From JACNIZ01 sp964344765 (GTDB lineage Bacteria > Planctomycetota > UBA1135), in NCBI GenBank assembly GCA_964344765.1, contig CAYFOM010000019.1, forward strand, positions 1 through 64,000: 64,000 nt of DNA, written 5' to 3'. Position 1 is the stretch's first letter. Each line of letters opens with the position of its first letter. Shown one piece after another: positions 43,980 to 53,079 of the stretch. The notes beneath the pieces were generated by a model. It saw only the letters and a program-made list of their open reading frames with translations, ran no database searches and was not told the DNA's origin. The translations under genes were made by a program, and so were the position numbers.

Positions 43980-45203
43980 ATGAGATCTGCCCTAATCGGG
44001 TTGGGTCTGCTTCTTCTTGCAAGTCCTCCTGCTTCTGCCCAGAAGCAGGAGGATTTGCCTAAGTGGAAGCTAGATCCGTATACCAACAACGAGCCTGAAC
44101 GCTATAAGGCTGCCGGATACGAGGCTTACCATCGCATGATGGTGACCGATGAACTGGGCACAACCGAAATCATGCAAGCCTTGGGCGACTTGGAAATGAT
44201 TTGGGTGGAAACCGAGCATTTCAAGATCGGCTCGACCTTGGGCGGCCAGAAAATTCCGGCCGACAAGATTTCCAAGAAACGCATCTTGGAAGAGATTGAA
44301 GAGCTACGGCCGAAGTTCACTGACTTCCCGAAGAAAATCAAGAAGCTGGATCCGTGGCTGCGCGTGCACCTTTATGCGCTGCGCTTGGAGAAAGAATACG
44401 ACTACATCCAAGAGCTGCTTGGCGTCACCGATGCTGACTTCCCAAAGGCCGCTGGCGAGTGGGTCAAAGGAAAGTACATGGGCGAAGGCCCGTACATGGG
44501 GCAGAAAAATAAGTTCGTTGTATTGCTGACGACAAAAAAGTCGACTTTACACCGATTTGCGCAGCGCTGGTGCGACGGCAACTTCACGCCGGAAAGCCCA
44601 ATCGCGCACAACTTCCAACAAGCCGGGTGCTTGATTTACGGAACTTCGCCCGAGTTGGCCGACGGTTACTTTCACGAAGACGCTCGCTTGCATACCAACT
44701 TAGCATTCGGTGTCGCCGTCAACATGGTGCTTGGTTACAAGGGCTACATGTTCGATACGCCGGTTTGGATTAAAGAAGGCATCGCGCATCACTACGTCGT
44801 CGAAGTCGATGACCGCTACCACAACTTTTCGTTCATTAAGGACCAGTTTCCGAATGAAAAGAAGCTGTGGAAGTGGGAGCCGCGGGTGCGCAAGTTGGTC
44901 AAAAACGAAGCAACGATGCCGATGGCAACCATCATGGGTTGGAAGACGCCGGATAACTTCCGCATCGGCCACCACATGAACCTGTGGTCACGCGTCGATT
45001 ACTTAATCAAGACCGACCGCAAGCGCTTCGCCAGCTTCGTCGGCGAGGTCAAAGACTACCTGCGCTCAGCGGACGGCAGAGTCACGATCGACATGGTCAT
45101 GGAACGTCAGGCAAAAGCCTTCAAGCACGTCTACAACATGACCCCCGAAGAGTTCGACGCCAAATGGTCCGCGTGGGTGATGGAGACCTACGCTAAGAAG
45201 TAA
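43980..45203 (+). CDS. Secreted gluzincin-like protein with degenerate HExxH
   Basis: A 407-residue protein with a signal peptide (MRSALIGLGLLLLASPPASA). The C-terminal half resembles DUF1570/peptidase-MA proteins: FVVLLTTKKSTLHRFAQRW, a helix LHTNLAFGVAVNMVLGYKG, then TPVWIKEGIAHHYV, the last matching the usual W-x-x-EG-x-A-H/E helix. The expected HExxH in the first helix is replaced by HTNLAFG, so zinc catalysis is doubtful. It begins 9 bp after the TGA-containing gene and shares its Lys-rich style, suggesting one transcript. It overlaps the convergent CpeT-like gene by 11 bp. Confidence 0.65.
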   Translation: MRSALIGLGLLLLASPPASAQKQEDLPKWKLDPYTNNEPERYKAAGYEAYHRMMVTDELGTTEIMQALGDLEMIWVETEHFKIGSTLGGQKIPADKISKKRILEEIEELRPKFTDFPKKIKKLDPWLRVHLYALRLEKEYDYIQELLGVTDADFPKAAGEWVKGKYMGEGPYMGQKNKFVVLLTTKKSTLHRFAQRWCDGNFTPESPIAHNFQQAGCLIYGTSPELADGYFHEDARLHTNLAFGVAVNMVLGYKGYMFDTPVWIKEGIAHHYVVEVDDRYHNFSFIKDQFPNEKKLWKWEPRVRKLVKNEATMPMATIMGWKTPDNFRIGHHMNLWSRVDYLIKTDRKRFASFVGEVKDYLRSADGRVTIDMVMERQAKAFKHVYNMTPEEFDAKWSAWVMETYAKK

Positions 45204-45834
45204 TAGTTTCTGAGTGTTTCACTTTTTGAAATACGTAGGGTCCCTTTTCCGCGCCCCAAGCTTGAGTGTGATTATCGGTCCAGCCTCTATCCCAGCTGGT
45301 GATTGTGCCGGGAAGAAGGGTGACTTCGGAGGTGGCGTAGGCGGCGTCGCCTAGATTGGATTCGCAGCCTTTGCCTTCGGTGGAGCCAACGTATTCGCCA
45401 GGTCCTTTGTGGACTAGGGTGATGGAGCAGCCTTCGCGTAGGGTCAGGTTGCTGGGCTGGATGGCGTTGATGACGGCGGGTTTCTCCCACACGTGCACGT
45501 ATTCGAGCGGGTTGCCGGGCAGCGTGTAGACGTCGCTGCGGAAGCGGCCGTTGCCTAGGTCGACTAAGTTGTAGACGCGTTGGCGATAGGGCTTGTGCAG
45601 ATTTGATGCGGCGGCTTGTTCGACGTAGAGCCATGGACCGTCGCTGCGGAATTCCCAGATGGGTTCCATCACTAGCTGGATGTCGAAGAAGTTGTCCGGA
45701 TCCGCTTCGGCTTGGGCGGCGGAGCTAAATGTGCCGGTGAGAGAGGCGGCTAAGTCATTGACGCAGGGTTCGGCGTCGTGGGTCGTACTGGCGCAGCCGC
45801 CTAGCAGAGCGAAAAGGATCAGCAGTCGCTTCAT
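45193..45834 (-). CDS. CpeT/CpcT-family lipoprotein
   Basis: A 213-residue lipoprotein (lipobox LLGGC). It carries the CpeT/CpcT core: LAASLTGTFSSAAQAEADP, FFDIQLVMEPIW, DGPWLYVEQAAA and KPYRQRVYNLVDLGNG. In cyanobacteria the family attaches phycobilins; homologues in non-phototrophs have no known role, and no bilin gene is seen here. Its ATG overlaps the stop of the GH106-like gene (ATGA), so the two are coupled. Confidence 0.8.
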   Translation of the reverse strand: MKRLLILFALLGGCASTTHDAEPCVNDLAASLTGTFSSAAQAEADPDNFFDIQLVMEPIWEFRSDGPWLYVEQAAASNLHKPYRQRVYNLVDLGNGRFRSDVYTLPGNPLEYVHVWEKPAVINAIQPSNLTLREGCSITLVHKGPGEYVGSTEGKGCESNLGDAAYATSEVTLLPGTITSWDRGWTDNHTQAWGAEKGPYVFQKVKHSETITS

Positions 45835-48800
45835 TGCCGAAGAATAGCACCTTCGGGGGTAATGATTGTCACCGGGCCGAACAAGCCGGACTTCATCAAC
45901 GGCGGGATTTCGGTGTAGACCGGGCGGTCCTTGCCGCGCGGCGTTGCGCCGTACCAGCTGTCCGAAGTTGGATCGGTTTGCATGCGGTCGAGATTGCTGC
46001 GCGTGTGGCGTTGATCCTCGGGGAGTAAGGAATCGCCATTCAGGCGGTTGGCCCAGAGATTGGCGACGCGCACTTGGAGGTGGTTGTTGCCGGGCTGGAT
46101 GGCGTCGGTGATTTCAATCCGGAACGGCGGCAGCCAAACACAACCAAGCGATTGACCGTTCAGACTGACTTCGGCGATTTCGGCAAGGTCGCCTAGTTGG
46201 AGGAATAACCGTTCTTGCTGCAACAACTCGGGTGATAACTCAAAGGACTTTTTGTAGGTAGCAATGCCGGAGAAGAAGCGGATGCCGTCATCACTGGATT
46301 CGGTCCAGCTTTGCAGCGTCGGGAAAGTGGTTTGCGGGGGCGCCCCCCATCCTTGCGGGAATTCAACTTGCCATGGGCCTTCTAGGGTCAATCGCAGTGG
46401 TGCCTGCGCGGCTGGGAAGGTCTCGGTTGCCAATGCATCCAACGCGTTGGGGGCAGTTTGCAAATTCGAGGCGCCAGCGGCTAGGTCGGATTCCGCCTGT
46501 TGATCTCGGAAGACAACGAACACCGATGCAAGCGGCGAAAGCTCAAGATCAAGCTCGGTATAGCCGCCGGCACTTCGCCAATTGGTGCAAGTCGATCGCT
46601 TGCCCGTTTGCGGCCACCAGAATTCCGGCACTTGGCCATTGGCTTTGGCGTCGACTCGGAAACGGCATATCAACGACTGCCCATTTCGCGTCTTGTTGCG
46701 CACGAAATAAAAGTCGTCGGTACGAGTACGGCGGTGGATGAAATCCAATGGCCCGATGTCACCGGGCTCGCGGCCAACGACCTGGAAGTCTTCGCCGACA
46801 CCCAGCTGGCGTAGAGCCGCACTGCGATCCGTCGTCAGCGTCAGGCCGCCCTTAACCCTAGATCCGGGCCCACGCCCCCACAGTTCATCGGCGATTCGCA
46901 GCATTTCCGCTGTTTGCTTTTCCGAGTCATGAAGGCCGGGAGTATGCGTGGGTTTTTGATTCGCGATGACCGTCGCACCTTCGGCGAGCAACTCACGAAT
47001 GCGTTGCAATACCAAAAGTGGAATGTGTTTCTGATCGGGCAAGACCAACGCGGCATAACTCATGCCGTCGGGCAAAACGATTCGGCCGTCGGCGACACGC
47101 ATGCGCTCCAAAATGACTTGCGATGAACAAACGTCGTAGTCGTAACCGGCATTCAACCCTTCCAGCAATGGGTGCTCCGGCACGTTGCACAATGGCGGAT
47201 AAAAGTTTGGCGCTTGGTCGCCGTAGTAATAGCAAACGTCGGCAACAAACCAGCCTTGGCGCAGCATGTAAGAGCAGCGGGCCAAATAATCCAGAAACGC
47301 GCCCGCCATCGGCCACCAGGTCGCGGTTGGGTTGATGTCGGTACCGGCGTGATAAGCCCACCCCGGCAAACCGGCTTCGGGCGGCGAGCTGGCGAAGGTG
47401 TGAAGGGAGAAGTTATTCAATCCTTCGCACAGTGCACGGTCGGCATGATCTTTGTGATTCAGCGGTCCATCCACCCAGCGCCGCCAAGTAGTAAACGCTT
47501 CGGCGTCAACCAATCGCTTGCCGTAAACATGCGCGGCCGACGCAATTTCTTTGACCAAAAATATGCCGCGATGACGAATCCAAAATTCGCCGCGCGGAAT
47601 ATCCACCGCCCCCAACGCTTTGACCCCGTCGACCGGATTCGACGCCCAAATCGGCGGCCCCGGTCCACCCGATTCGGCGATCAACTTGACGCCATAACGA
47701 TTCAAAAACGTGCGCCCGGTGACGTAATGTGCGTCGATCAATCGATCGCTAACTAGCTTGCGCCAGTCGTATAAGAATCGTTCGTTCTGCTTTGAGTCGG
47801 CCAACTTCCAACCAAGCAATAGCGGCAAGTACGGGATCACGTCGTAACCGACACGGCGCTGGAAGGCGTCGGCCATCGAGTTGTTCCACGGAGTGAAGCC
47901 GTCCAGCTCCATGCTGTCGAATTCCATCGTTTGGAAGCTGGTACCGACAAAAGACTCGCGGCCCAGTTCGTTCAAAATCGTAGAGACAATGTGATGGAGG
48001 TGAAACTCGGTCGCTGCCGGATCAAAAAAGTCGATCATCGGTCCGCCCGAATTCGGACTAGGGACAATCAACTGTTGGCCATGGTTGCTGCAAACAAAGC
48101 GCAACACCGTCCAATCACCCGCTGGAGCCTTCCAGTGCAGCTTGCCGGCTGCGTCGACCTTCGAGGTTAAATCGATGACCTGATTGACGCCGCCGATGAC
48201 CTGCTCACTGCTCGACGGCACCGCCAATACCGCGACCTCATGTAGATAAATCGGTTTACCGTCGCCGTCGCGCGGGCAGTTGCGTGGCAATTCCGGCAAC
48301 GGCAAGTCCACAATCAACGGCTTCGCTTTCTTTCCGCCCAATGACCCGGATCCGCTCACGCTCGTGGCCGAGACATAAAGCCCCTTGCCAGCATGTTGCG
48401 GCGAAATCCACGAACCGCCTGCATTCCAACCACTGGAAGCCACCAAGCCGATTTCTAAACCCAATCGATCCGCTTCACGAATGGCATGTGCAATCAGCCG
48501 CGTCGACTCCGGGCCCAAAAACTCCGGTCCGGCGGGCACGCGCCCATCCGGATCCGCATGAGCCGCCACATCCCAAATCTCGCCGCCGCGCATACCGCCG
48601 CGCTTCATCTCTTCCAAATCACGCGTGATCTGCTCCTCGCGAATCGACCCATTCAGCCAATCCCAAAACGACCCCGGTCGCGCGTGCAAAGGGGGAGCGG
48701 CAAACAATTCTGGCGAGAGTTGATCGTCGGCACGCGATTGAGGAATACCGGTTCTGGCCTCAAAGGATTCCTCGGTGGCATCTACGACCGATTTGGAATG

Positions 48801-48878
48801 GGTCGAGCAACTCACACCCAAAAAGGCGGTCACCAGCAGAGCAATTGTGGAGCGTTTGGCCGTTGGGGCAGCGGTCAT
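45831..48878 (-). CDS. GH106-like alpha-L-rhamnosidase, lipoprotein
   Basis: A 1015-residue lipoprotein (lipobox FLGVSC) of the GH106 type, enzymes that release L-rhamnose from plant and algal polysaccharides. N-terminal SFWDWLNGSIREEQITRDLEEMKRGGMRG and the later LVASSGWNAGGSWISPQHAGKG are typical, as are WGPRHRGIF-like EFWIRHRGIF and the Gly-rich beta-sandwich at the C terminus (LGDLAEIAEVSLNGQSLG, LQVRVANLWANRLNGD). I use ATG 48878; the frame further upstream runs into tRNA-Pro. With the GH29 gene it suggests use of deoxy-sugar polymers. Confidence 0.85.
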   Translation of the reverse strand: MTAAPTAKRSTIALLVTAFLGVSCSTHSKSVVDATEESFEARTGIPQSRADDQLSPELFAAPPLHARPGSFWDWLNGSIREEQITRDLEEMKRGGMRGGEIWDVAAHADPDGRVPAGPEFLGPESTRLIAHAIREADRLGLEIGLVASSGWNAGGSWISPQHAGKGLYVSATSVSGSGSLGGKKAKPLIVDLPLPELPRNCPRDGDGKPIYLHEVAVLAVPSSSEQVIGGVNQVIDLTSKVDAAGKLHWKAPAGDWTVLRFVCSNHGQQLIVPSPNSGGPMIDFFDPAATEFHLHHIVSTILNELGRESFVGTSFQTMEFDSMELDGFTPWNNSMADAFQRRVGYDVIPYLPLLLGWKLADSKQNERFLYDWRKLVSDRLIDAHYVTGRTFLNRYGVKLIAESGGPGPPIWASNPVDGVKALGAVDIPRGEFWIRHRGIFLVKEIASAAHVYGKRLVDAEAFTTWRRWVDGPLNHKDHADRALCEGLNNFSLHTFASSPPEAGLPGWAYHAGTDINPTATWWPMAGAFLDYLARCSYMLRQGWFVADVCYYYGDQAPNFYPPLCNVPEHPLLEGLNAGYDYDVCSSQVILERMRVADGRIVLPDGMSYAALVLPDQKHIPLLVLQRIRELLAEGATVIANQKPTHTPGLHDSEKQTAEMLRIADELWGRGPGSRVKGGLTLTTDRSAALRQLGVGEDFQVVGREPGDIGPLDFIHRRTRTDDFYFVRNKTRNGQSLICRFRVDAKANGQVPEFWWPQTGKRSTCTNWRSAGGYTELDLELSPLASVFVVFRDQQAESDLAAGASNLQTAPNALDALATETFPAAQAPLRLTLEGPWQVEFPQGWGAPPQTTFPTLQSWTESSDDGIRFFSGIATYKKSFELSPELLQQERLFLQLGDLAEIAEVSLNGQSLGCVWLPPFRIEITDAIQPGNNHLQVRVANLWANRLNGDSLLPEDQRHTRSNLDRMQTDPTSDSWYGATPRGKDRPVYTEIPPLMKSGLFGPVTIITPEGAILRQ

Positions 48879-48964
48879 GGCAAGCGAGGCAAGGGAGTCA
48901 ATGCTCGACCTTACGAAACGCTTCCTGCGTCGGCATCCAAATCGCCGGATTCCCTGAATAAAAA

Positions 48965-49042
48965 TGGTCGGGGCGAGAAGATTCGAACTTCCGACCTCTG
49001 CAACCCCATTGCAGCGCGCTAGCCAGGCTGCGCCACGCCCCG
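48965..49042 (-). tRNA. tRNA-Pro (GGG)
   Basis: A 78 nt cloverleaf on the minus strand. Acceptor CGGGGCG pairs with CGCCCCG, D arm GCGC-AGCCTGGCTA-GCGC, anticodon arm CTGCA-ATGGGGT-TGCAG with anticodon GGG, T loop TTCGAAT, and an encoded CCA (48965-48967). It lies 86 bp upstream of the GH106-like gene on the same strand; no terminator hairpin is seen between them. Confidence 0.97.
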
Positions 49043-49166
49043 ACCGAAGGGCGCATAGTCTAGCAATGCTTCTCCAGCATGCTAGTCCCAACTGGTAAAG
49101 ACCCGTTTCGGTGCTTATCCTCTGGGAATTGCCCTGGGATTTCCATCCTGGCACTCTGGTTTAGCT

Positions 49167-50900
49167 GTGAACATTTCCTCCATCGCACTCAGGCTGGCCG
49201 CTTTCAGCCTTCTCATGGTCCCGTTGGCTTCGGCCCAAAGCCAGCTACCCACCGAAGACCCGCCCATCGATCAGCTACACCCAATGTTGGCCGAAACCAT
49301 TGAGGCAGGGCCCTATCAGGCGAGCTGGGCATCGCTGACCACCCACCCACTGCCGGCTTGGTTCCAACGCGACAAGATAGGGTTGAGCGCGCACTGGGGG
49401 CCGTATGCCGTGCCGGGTTGGACTCCGCGCAAGGACACGCCTTATGGAGTGGCTTATGCCGAATGGTATTGGCAGTGGATGCGTAGCAATCAAGCGGTCA
49501 AGGACTACCACAAGCAGACCTACGGCGACGTGCCGTACGACGCGTTCATTGACGGCACGAAGAATTTGACCACCGGCGAGATTGATGGTTTCTTCACCAA
49601 GGATTTCGATGCCGACAAGTTGATGAAGGAATTCAAAAACGCCGGCGTGCGCTACTTTTTTATCACTTCAAAACACCACGACGGTTTCTGTTTATGGGAT
49701 TCCAAATACACCGATCGCAACTCGGCCAAGATGGGACCGAAGCGCGATCTTTTACGCGAACTCACCGACGCTGCGCGCGCGCATGACATCCGCATTGGCT
49801 TTTACTATTCGTTCTATGAGTGGTTCAATCCGATCTACCGCGGCGAGGATGATTTGTCGAAATACAAGGGAATTAAAGCGCTCAGCGATGAGGATGGCGA
49901 CGGCAATTCCAACGAGTACGTCGACGACTTCATGATCCCGCAAATCAAAGAGTTGATCGACAACTATCAGCCCGACTACCTGTGTTTTGACGGCGAATGG
50001 GATCACGGTTACCCCTATTGGCGCGCACGTCAAATCGCCGCGTACTACTACAACCAAGCGGCGGCGCGCGGACAGGAGGTGGTGTTGAATGACCGCTATG
50101 GTCAAAAGAAGGAAGGTACTTCCGATACACGCGGCGTCTACGGCGACTTATATCACGTCGAATATCACGCCAACATCGACCGCGCCAAGCCTTGGGCAAT
50201 GTGGCGCGGCTTCGGCAATAGCTACGGCTACAACCAGAACGAGCATCCGGACAACATCCTCAGCATCGGCGATACGTTGCGCATGGTGGTTGATGTAGTC
50301 GCCGAAAACGGTAACGTAGAATTCAACCTAGGCCCCAAAGCCGACGGCACCTTGGCCGCGTTTGAAAGCGAGCGATTGGCGGCGATGGGCGCGTGGTTGA
50401 GGGTCAACGGCGAAGCGATTTACGGCACAACAAAAAGTCCGATCGGCGTGCTGCCCAACGGACGCGTGACTCACAAGGCTTCGAATAACACGCTTTACTT
50501 CCACGTTTATGACTGGCCGAAAAACGGTGTGGTGGAGCTTCCCGGCGTCAAAAATCAAATCCTTGGCGCCCATTTACTCGCCGATCCAACGGCCAAGTTG
50601 TCGTGGAGCTATCCCAAGGACGGAGTGGTTCGCATTCAAGTGCCGGTGCCGGCAATAAACCCGCACATCAACGTGATTGCATTGCAATACGAAGGCAAGC
50701 TGGATGCTGCACCCTATGTCCCATCCATCAGCGCAGACGACCAAGGCACATTCCATCTCCAAGCCGCCGAGGCAAGCATTCACGGCAAACGCCTAGTGCT
50801 TGAAAGCCACACCAACGCGCTCGGCGTTTGGTACGACTCGTCCGATTACCCCGAGTGGATTCTTGATGTTGAAAAAGCAGGCAAATCACCGTCGAATTGA
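49167..50900 (+). CDS. GH29-like alpha-L-fucosidase (C terminus lost by frameshift)
   Basis: A 577-residue secreted protein (GTG start, signal peptide cut near VPLASA). The GH29 barrel has KIGLSAHWGPYAVPGWTP, FFITSKHHDGFCLWDSKYTD and the nucleophile segment PDYLCFDGEWDHGYP, with the nucleophile Asp in CFDGEW. It releases L-fucose from glycans. The frame ends at TGA 50898-50900 just after WILDVEKAGKSPSN, but the next frame carries on with the rest of a C-terminal carbohydrate-binding-like domain (see next entry), so the intact gene would run to 51133. Confidence 0.88.
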   Translation: MNISSIALRLAAFSLLMVPLASAQSQLPTEDPPIDQLHPMLAETIEAGPYQASWASLTTHPLPAWFQRDKIGLSAHWGPYAVPGWTPRKDTPYGVAYAEWYWQWMRSNQAVKDYHKQTYGDVPYDAFIDGTKNLTTGEIDGFFTKDFDADKLMKEFKNAGVRYFFITSKHHDGFCLWDSKYTDRNSAKMGPKRDLLRELTDAARAHDIRIGFYYSFYEWFNPIYRGEDDLSKYKGIKALSDEDGDGNSNEYVDDFMIPQIKELIDNYQPDYLCFDGEWDHGYPYWRARQIAAYYYNQAAARGQEVVLNDRYGQKKEGTSDTRGVYGDLYHVEYHANIDRAKPWAMWRGFGNSYGYNQNEHPDNILSIGDTLRMVVDVVAENGNVEFNLGPKADGTLAAFESERLAAMGAWLRVNGEAIYGTTKSPIGVLPNGRVTHKASNNTLYFHVYDWPKNGVVELPGVKNQILGAHLLADPTAKLSWSYPKDGVVRIQVPVPAINPHINVIALQYEGKLDAAPYVPSISADDQGTFHLQAAEASIHGKRLVLESHTNALGVWYDSSDYPEWILDVEKAGKSPSN

Positions 50901-51133
50901 TGGTGGCTTGCTTGCCCGCCGAAGCCGGAGGGCATTTCCAAATCCAAATCAACGGCAAGTCGGTCGGACCCAAAATCAAAGTTGCAAGCACCGGAAGTTG
51001 GATTGACTTCGCACCGATTCAAATGAGTCCGTTGGACCTACCTGCCGGCAAAACCAGCCTGCGCGTCCGCAGCTTTAAAGCCAACAGCCCGCTGATGAAC
51101 CTGCGCAGCGTGCGCTTAAGCCCGCTCGATTAA
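50882..51133 (+). pseudogene. Out-of-frame C-terminal segment of the GH29 gene
   Basis: In the -1 frame the sequence reads QITVELMVACLPAEAGGHFQ, then KIKVASTGSWIDFAPIQ and LRSVRLSPLD to the stop at 51133. This is the normal second half of the beta-sandwich domain whose first half (FHLQAAEASIHGKRLVLESH) ends the upstream frame. Joining WILDVEKAG to QITVEL needs one extra base after GGC at about 50882 (GGCAA for GGCCAA). Either a one-base deletion in the genome, an assembly error or, less likely, slippage on the A5 run at 50872-50876. Confidence 0.8.
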
Positions 51134-51147
51134 GTCCAACGCAAAAA

Positions 51148-51639
51148 CTACTTCTTGTAGCGATAAACGCCGCGCTGCCCCGGCGATTCTTCGGTCGACA
51201 ACATCAGCTCCAACACCTCGACGTCAGGTAGCTGCTCGGCAATGCGCTTCAACAGCTCTTTGCCCAACCAACCGCTGAGGTTCTCGACCGAGATGTTGTT
51301 CAACGGCAGCACGATGCAATCCCCAATCGGCGCGGCGTAATAACTTTCGCGGTAGCGCACTTCCATGACGCCATCTTCGCGGGCGTTGTACGTCAGTACC
51401 GGGTGCTCGCCGGGAATAACAAAGTGCTGATCCATCTCGTCGCAGATCCGCTTCAAAATCGGCTTGATCACGTTGAAATCAATGACCAATCCATATTTGC
51501 TCAGAGCACAATGAATCTCGGCGCGAATGCGGTAGTTATGCCCGTGCAACCGCTCCTGACTTCCGTCGGGAAAAATCAGAAAGTGAGCAATGGCGAAGTT
51601 GAAGTACTCCTTCTCGAGCTGAATGGACCAAGTTTGCAT
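51148..51639 (-). CDS. 6-pyruvoyl-tetrahydropterin synthase / QueD family protein, Cys missing
   Basis: A 163-residue T-fold protein. Zinc ligands are H19 (AIAHF) and H32 and H34 (LHGHNY); the acidic C-terminal segment LMLSTEESPGQRGVY is present. The catalytic cysteine that precedes LHGH by four residues in QueD and PTPS is Q28 here, so the chemistry probably differs, as in the PTPS-III-like or other side branches. No other queuosine or folate gene is near. It is 29 bp from the pyrK-like gene on the same strand, which ends at 51669. Confidence 0.8.
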   Translation of the reverse strand: MQTWSIQLEKEYFNFAIAHFLIFPDGSQERLHGHNYRIRAEIHCALSKYGLVIDFNVIKPILKRICDEMDQHFVIPGEHPVLTYNAREDGVMEVRYRESYYAAPIGDCIVLPLNNISVENLSGWLGKELLKRIAEQLPDVEVLELMLSTEESPGQRGVYRYKK

Positions 51640-51668
51640 GGCGACGACCTATGACTGCAAGTGCGGGA

Positions 51669-52556
51669 TTAAAACTGGATCGACGACAGCGGGAAGACCG
51701 GCCCTTCTTGGCAGGTCCGCGCCCACGGCCATTTGCCTAATGGACCATCCGGATGTGTGGCAACCGGGCAGCCATTGCAGACGCCATAGCCACAGCCCAT
51801 GTAAGTTTCCAAACTCAATTCGGCGTCGAGGTTTTGGGCACGCGCGTAATCGGCAAAGCCGTGCAGGAAGCCGGCCGGACCGCATGCGCAGTACAGCGCA
51901 CCATCGGGAATGTTGCCGGCGGCGCGTTGTGCTTCCAGGTTTTGAATCACATTGCCGCTGAAGCCATGGCTACCGTCGTCGGTGGACAGCAGCGTTTGCA
52001 CGCCGCAATCCAAAAACGCCTCGTGGTCGTACAACCGCACCTTGGTGCGCCCGCCGAGGAAGAACCACGTGCGTTCACTCGCCCCCGCCGCCAAGCGTTG
52101 GCGCGCGTACATCAAAAACGGCGCCGAGCCGACGCCGCCGGCCAACAGCACCACCGGGCGATCTATGTCGGGCAAGGTGAAACCGTTGCCCAGTGGGAAG
52201 GTCATGTCCAAAACCGAGCCCGGTGCCATCTTGCCTAGCGCTTTGGTTCCCACACCCAGTTCCTGAATCAGAAAGCTGATGCGGTTTTCGCCAATCACGT
52301 CGTACAAACTGAACGGCCGCGGCAACACCGGTCCACTGCCATCGGCCGGCGACAGCATTGCAAACCAACCAGGGCTGCAAGTCGCGACGGAACTGCCGTC
52401 GGCGGCGGGAACAGGCGTGCAACCGACGATGGGCTCGGCAGTTTCCACTTCGAGCACAAAGGCGTCGGGCCCGCAGCGGCGGCTGGCGACCACGGTTGCG
52501 GTTTGGGTTACGGCGATTTTGCCGTTGGAAGAAGGCGAGGCGGTTGGGGTTGCCAT
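51669..52556 (-). CDS. pyrK: Dihydroorotate dehydrogenase electron-transfer subunit-like (PyrK)
   Basis: A 295-residue ferredoxin-reductase-fold protein. The FAD motif is LPRPFSLYDV, the NAD-binding half has VVLLAGGVGSAPFLMYAR, and the 2Fe-2S cysteines lie in CGYGVCNGCPV plus a later C in WARTCQEGPVF, which is the PyrK signature. PyrK passes electrons from NAD to PyrD in pyrimidine synthesis. pyrD is not adjacent. The N-terminal low-complexity stretch is longer than usual. It is divergent from the NUDIX gene, 26 bp away. Confidence 0.88.
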   Translation of the reverse strand: MATPTASPSSNGKIAVTQTATVVASRRCGPDAFVLEVETAEPIVGCTPVPAADGSSVATCSPGWFAMLSPADGSGPVLPRPFSLYDVIGENRISFLIQELGVGTKALGKMAPGSVLDMTFPLGNGFTLPDIDRPVVLLAGGVGSAPFLMYARQRLAAGASERTWFFLGGRTKVRLYDHEAFLDCGVQTLLSTDDGSHGFSGNVIQNLEAQRAAGNIPDGALYCACGPAGFLHGFADYARAQNLDAELSLETYMGCGYGVCNGCPVATHPDGPLGKWPWARTCQEGPVFPLSSIQF

Positions 52557-52582
52557 CGGCCAAATTCTACACTTGTGGAGTC

Positions 52583-53038
52583 ATGGCACCTCCCCCTACC
52601 GCAGCTTCCGGAACAACTACCGACCCCGTGCTCGCCGCCGGCGTGGTTTTGTGGTCCGGCAGCGTCGAGCAACCGCGTTTTTTGTTGCTGCAGAACTCGC
52701 TGCACCAAACCTGGGGATTGAGCAAGGGTCACCTCAACAGCGGCGAAGAATTGATCGCCGGTGCGCTGCGCGAAACCGAGGAAGAAACCGGCTACGTGCT
52801 CACCGCCGAAGACCTGCGCGGTGATTTTTCCGACACCTCGATTTACCAACCTAAAGAGGGCTTGTGGAAGCGGGTCGTCAACTTCCTCGCCGCGCAGCCG
52901 GTCGACATCGACGCATTGCAAGTATCCGACGAGCATCAAGACGTGCGCTGGCTGGCGCTGGAAGAGGCGCTGCAAATCGTCGAGCACGATGCGCTGCGCC
53001 GCACGCTGATCCGCGCCGCCTATCGATTGAACCGCTAG
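52583..53038 (+). CDS. NUDIX hydrolase (Ap4A hydrolase-like)
   Basis: A 151-residue NUDIX protein. The NUDIX box is GHLNSGEELIAGALRETEEETGY, matching G-x5-E-x7-R-E-U-x-E-E-x-G-U with Thr at the U position. LSKGHLNSGE and the downstream VRWLALEEALQIVEHD resemble diadenosine polyphosphate hydrolases, but substrate is not certain. ATG 52583 is chosen because the frame upstream is antisense to pyrK. It opens the run leading to lepA. Confidence 0.85.
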   Translation: MAPPPTAASGTTTDPVLAAGVVLWSGSVEQPRFLLLQNSLHQTWGLSKGHLNSGEELIAGALRETEEETGYVLTAEDLRGDFSDTSIYQPKEGLWKRVVNFLAAQPVDIDALQVSDEHQDVRWLALEEALQIVEHDALRRTLIRAAYRLNR

Positions 53039-53079
53039 CAAACCGCTTCCAACTCACCTTCCCATCCGCATTCCCCGCT

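Noticed and set aside
45831..49154. Upstream-extended start of the GH106-like gene giving 1107 residues
   Set aside because: The extra N terminus is translated tRNA-Pro; ATG 48878 gives a lipobox signal peptide.
50872..50876. The A5 run in the fucosidase gene as a programmed -1 frameshift site
   Set aside because: It lacks the X_XXY_YYZ arrangement in the zero frame and no downstream stimulatory structure is evident; a one-base deletion restores the expected KAG-Q join better.
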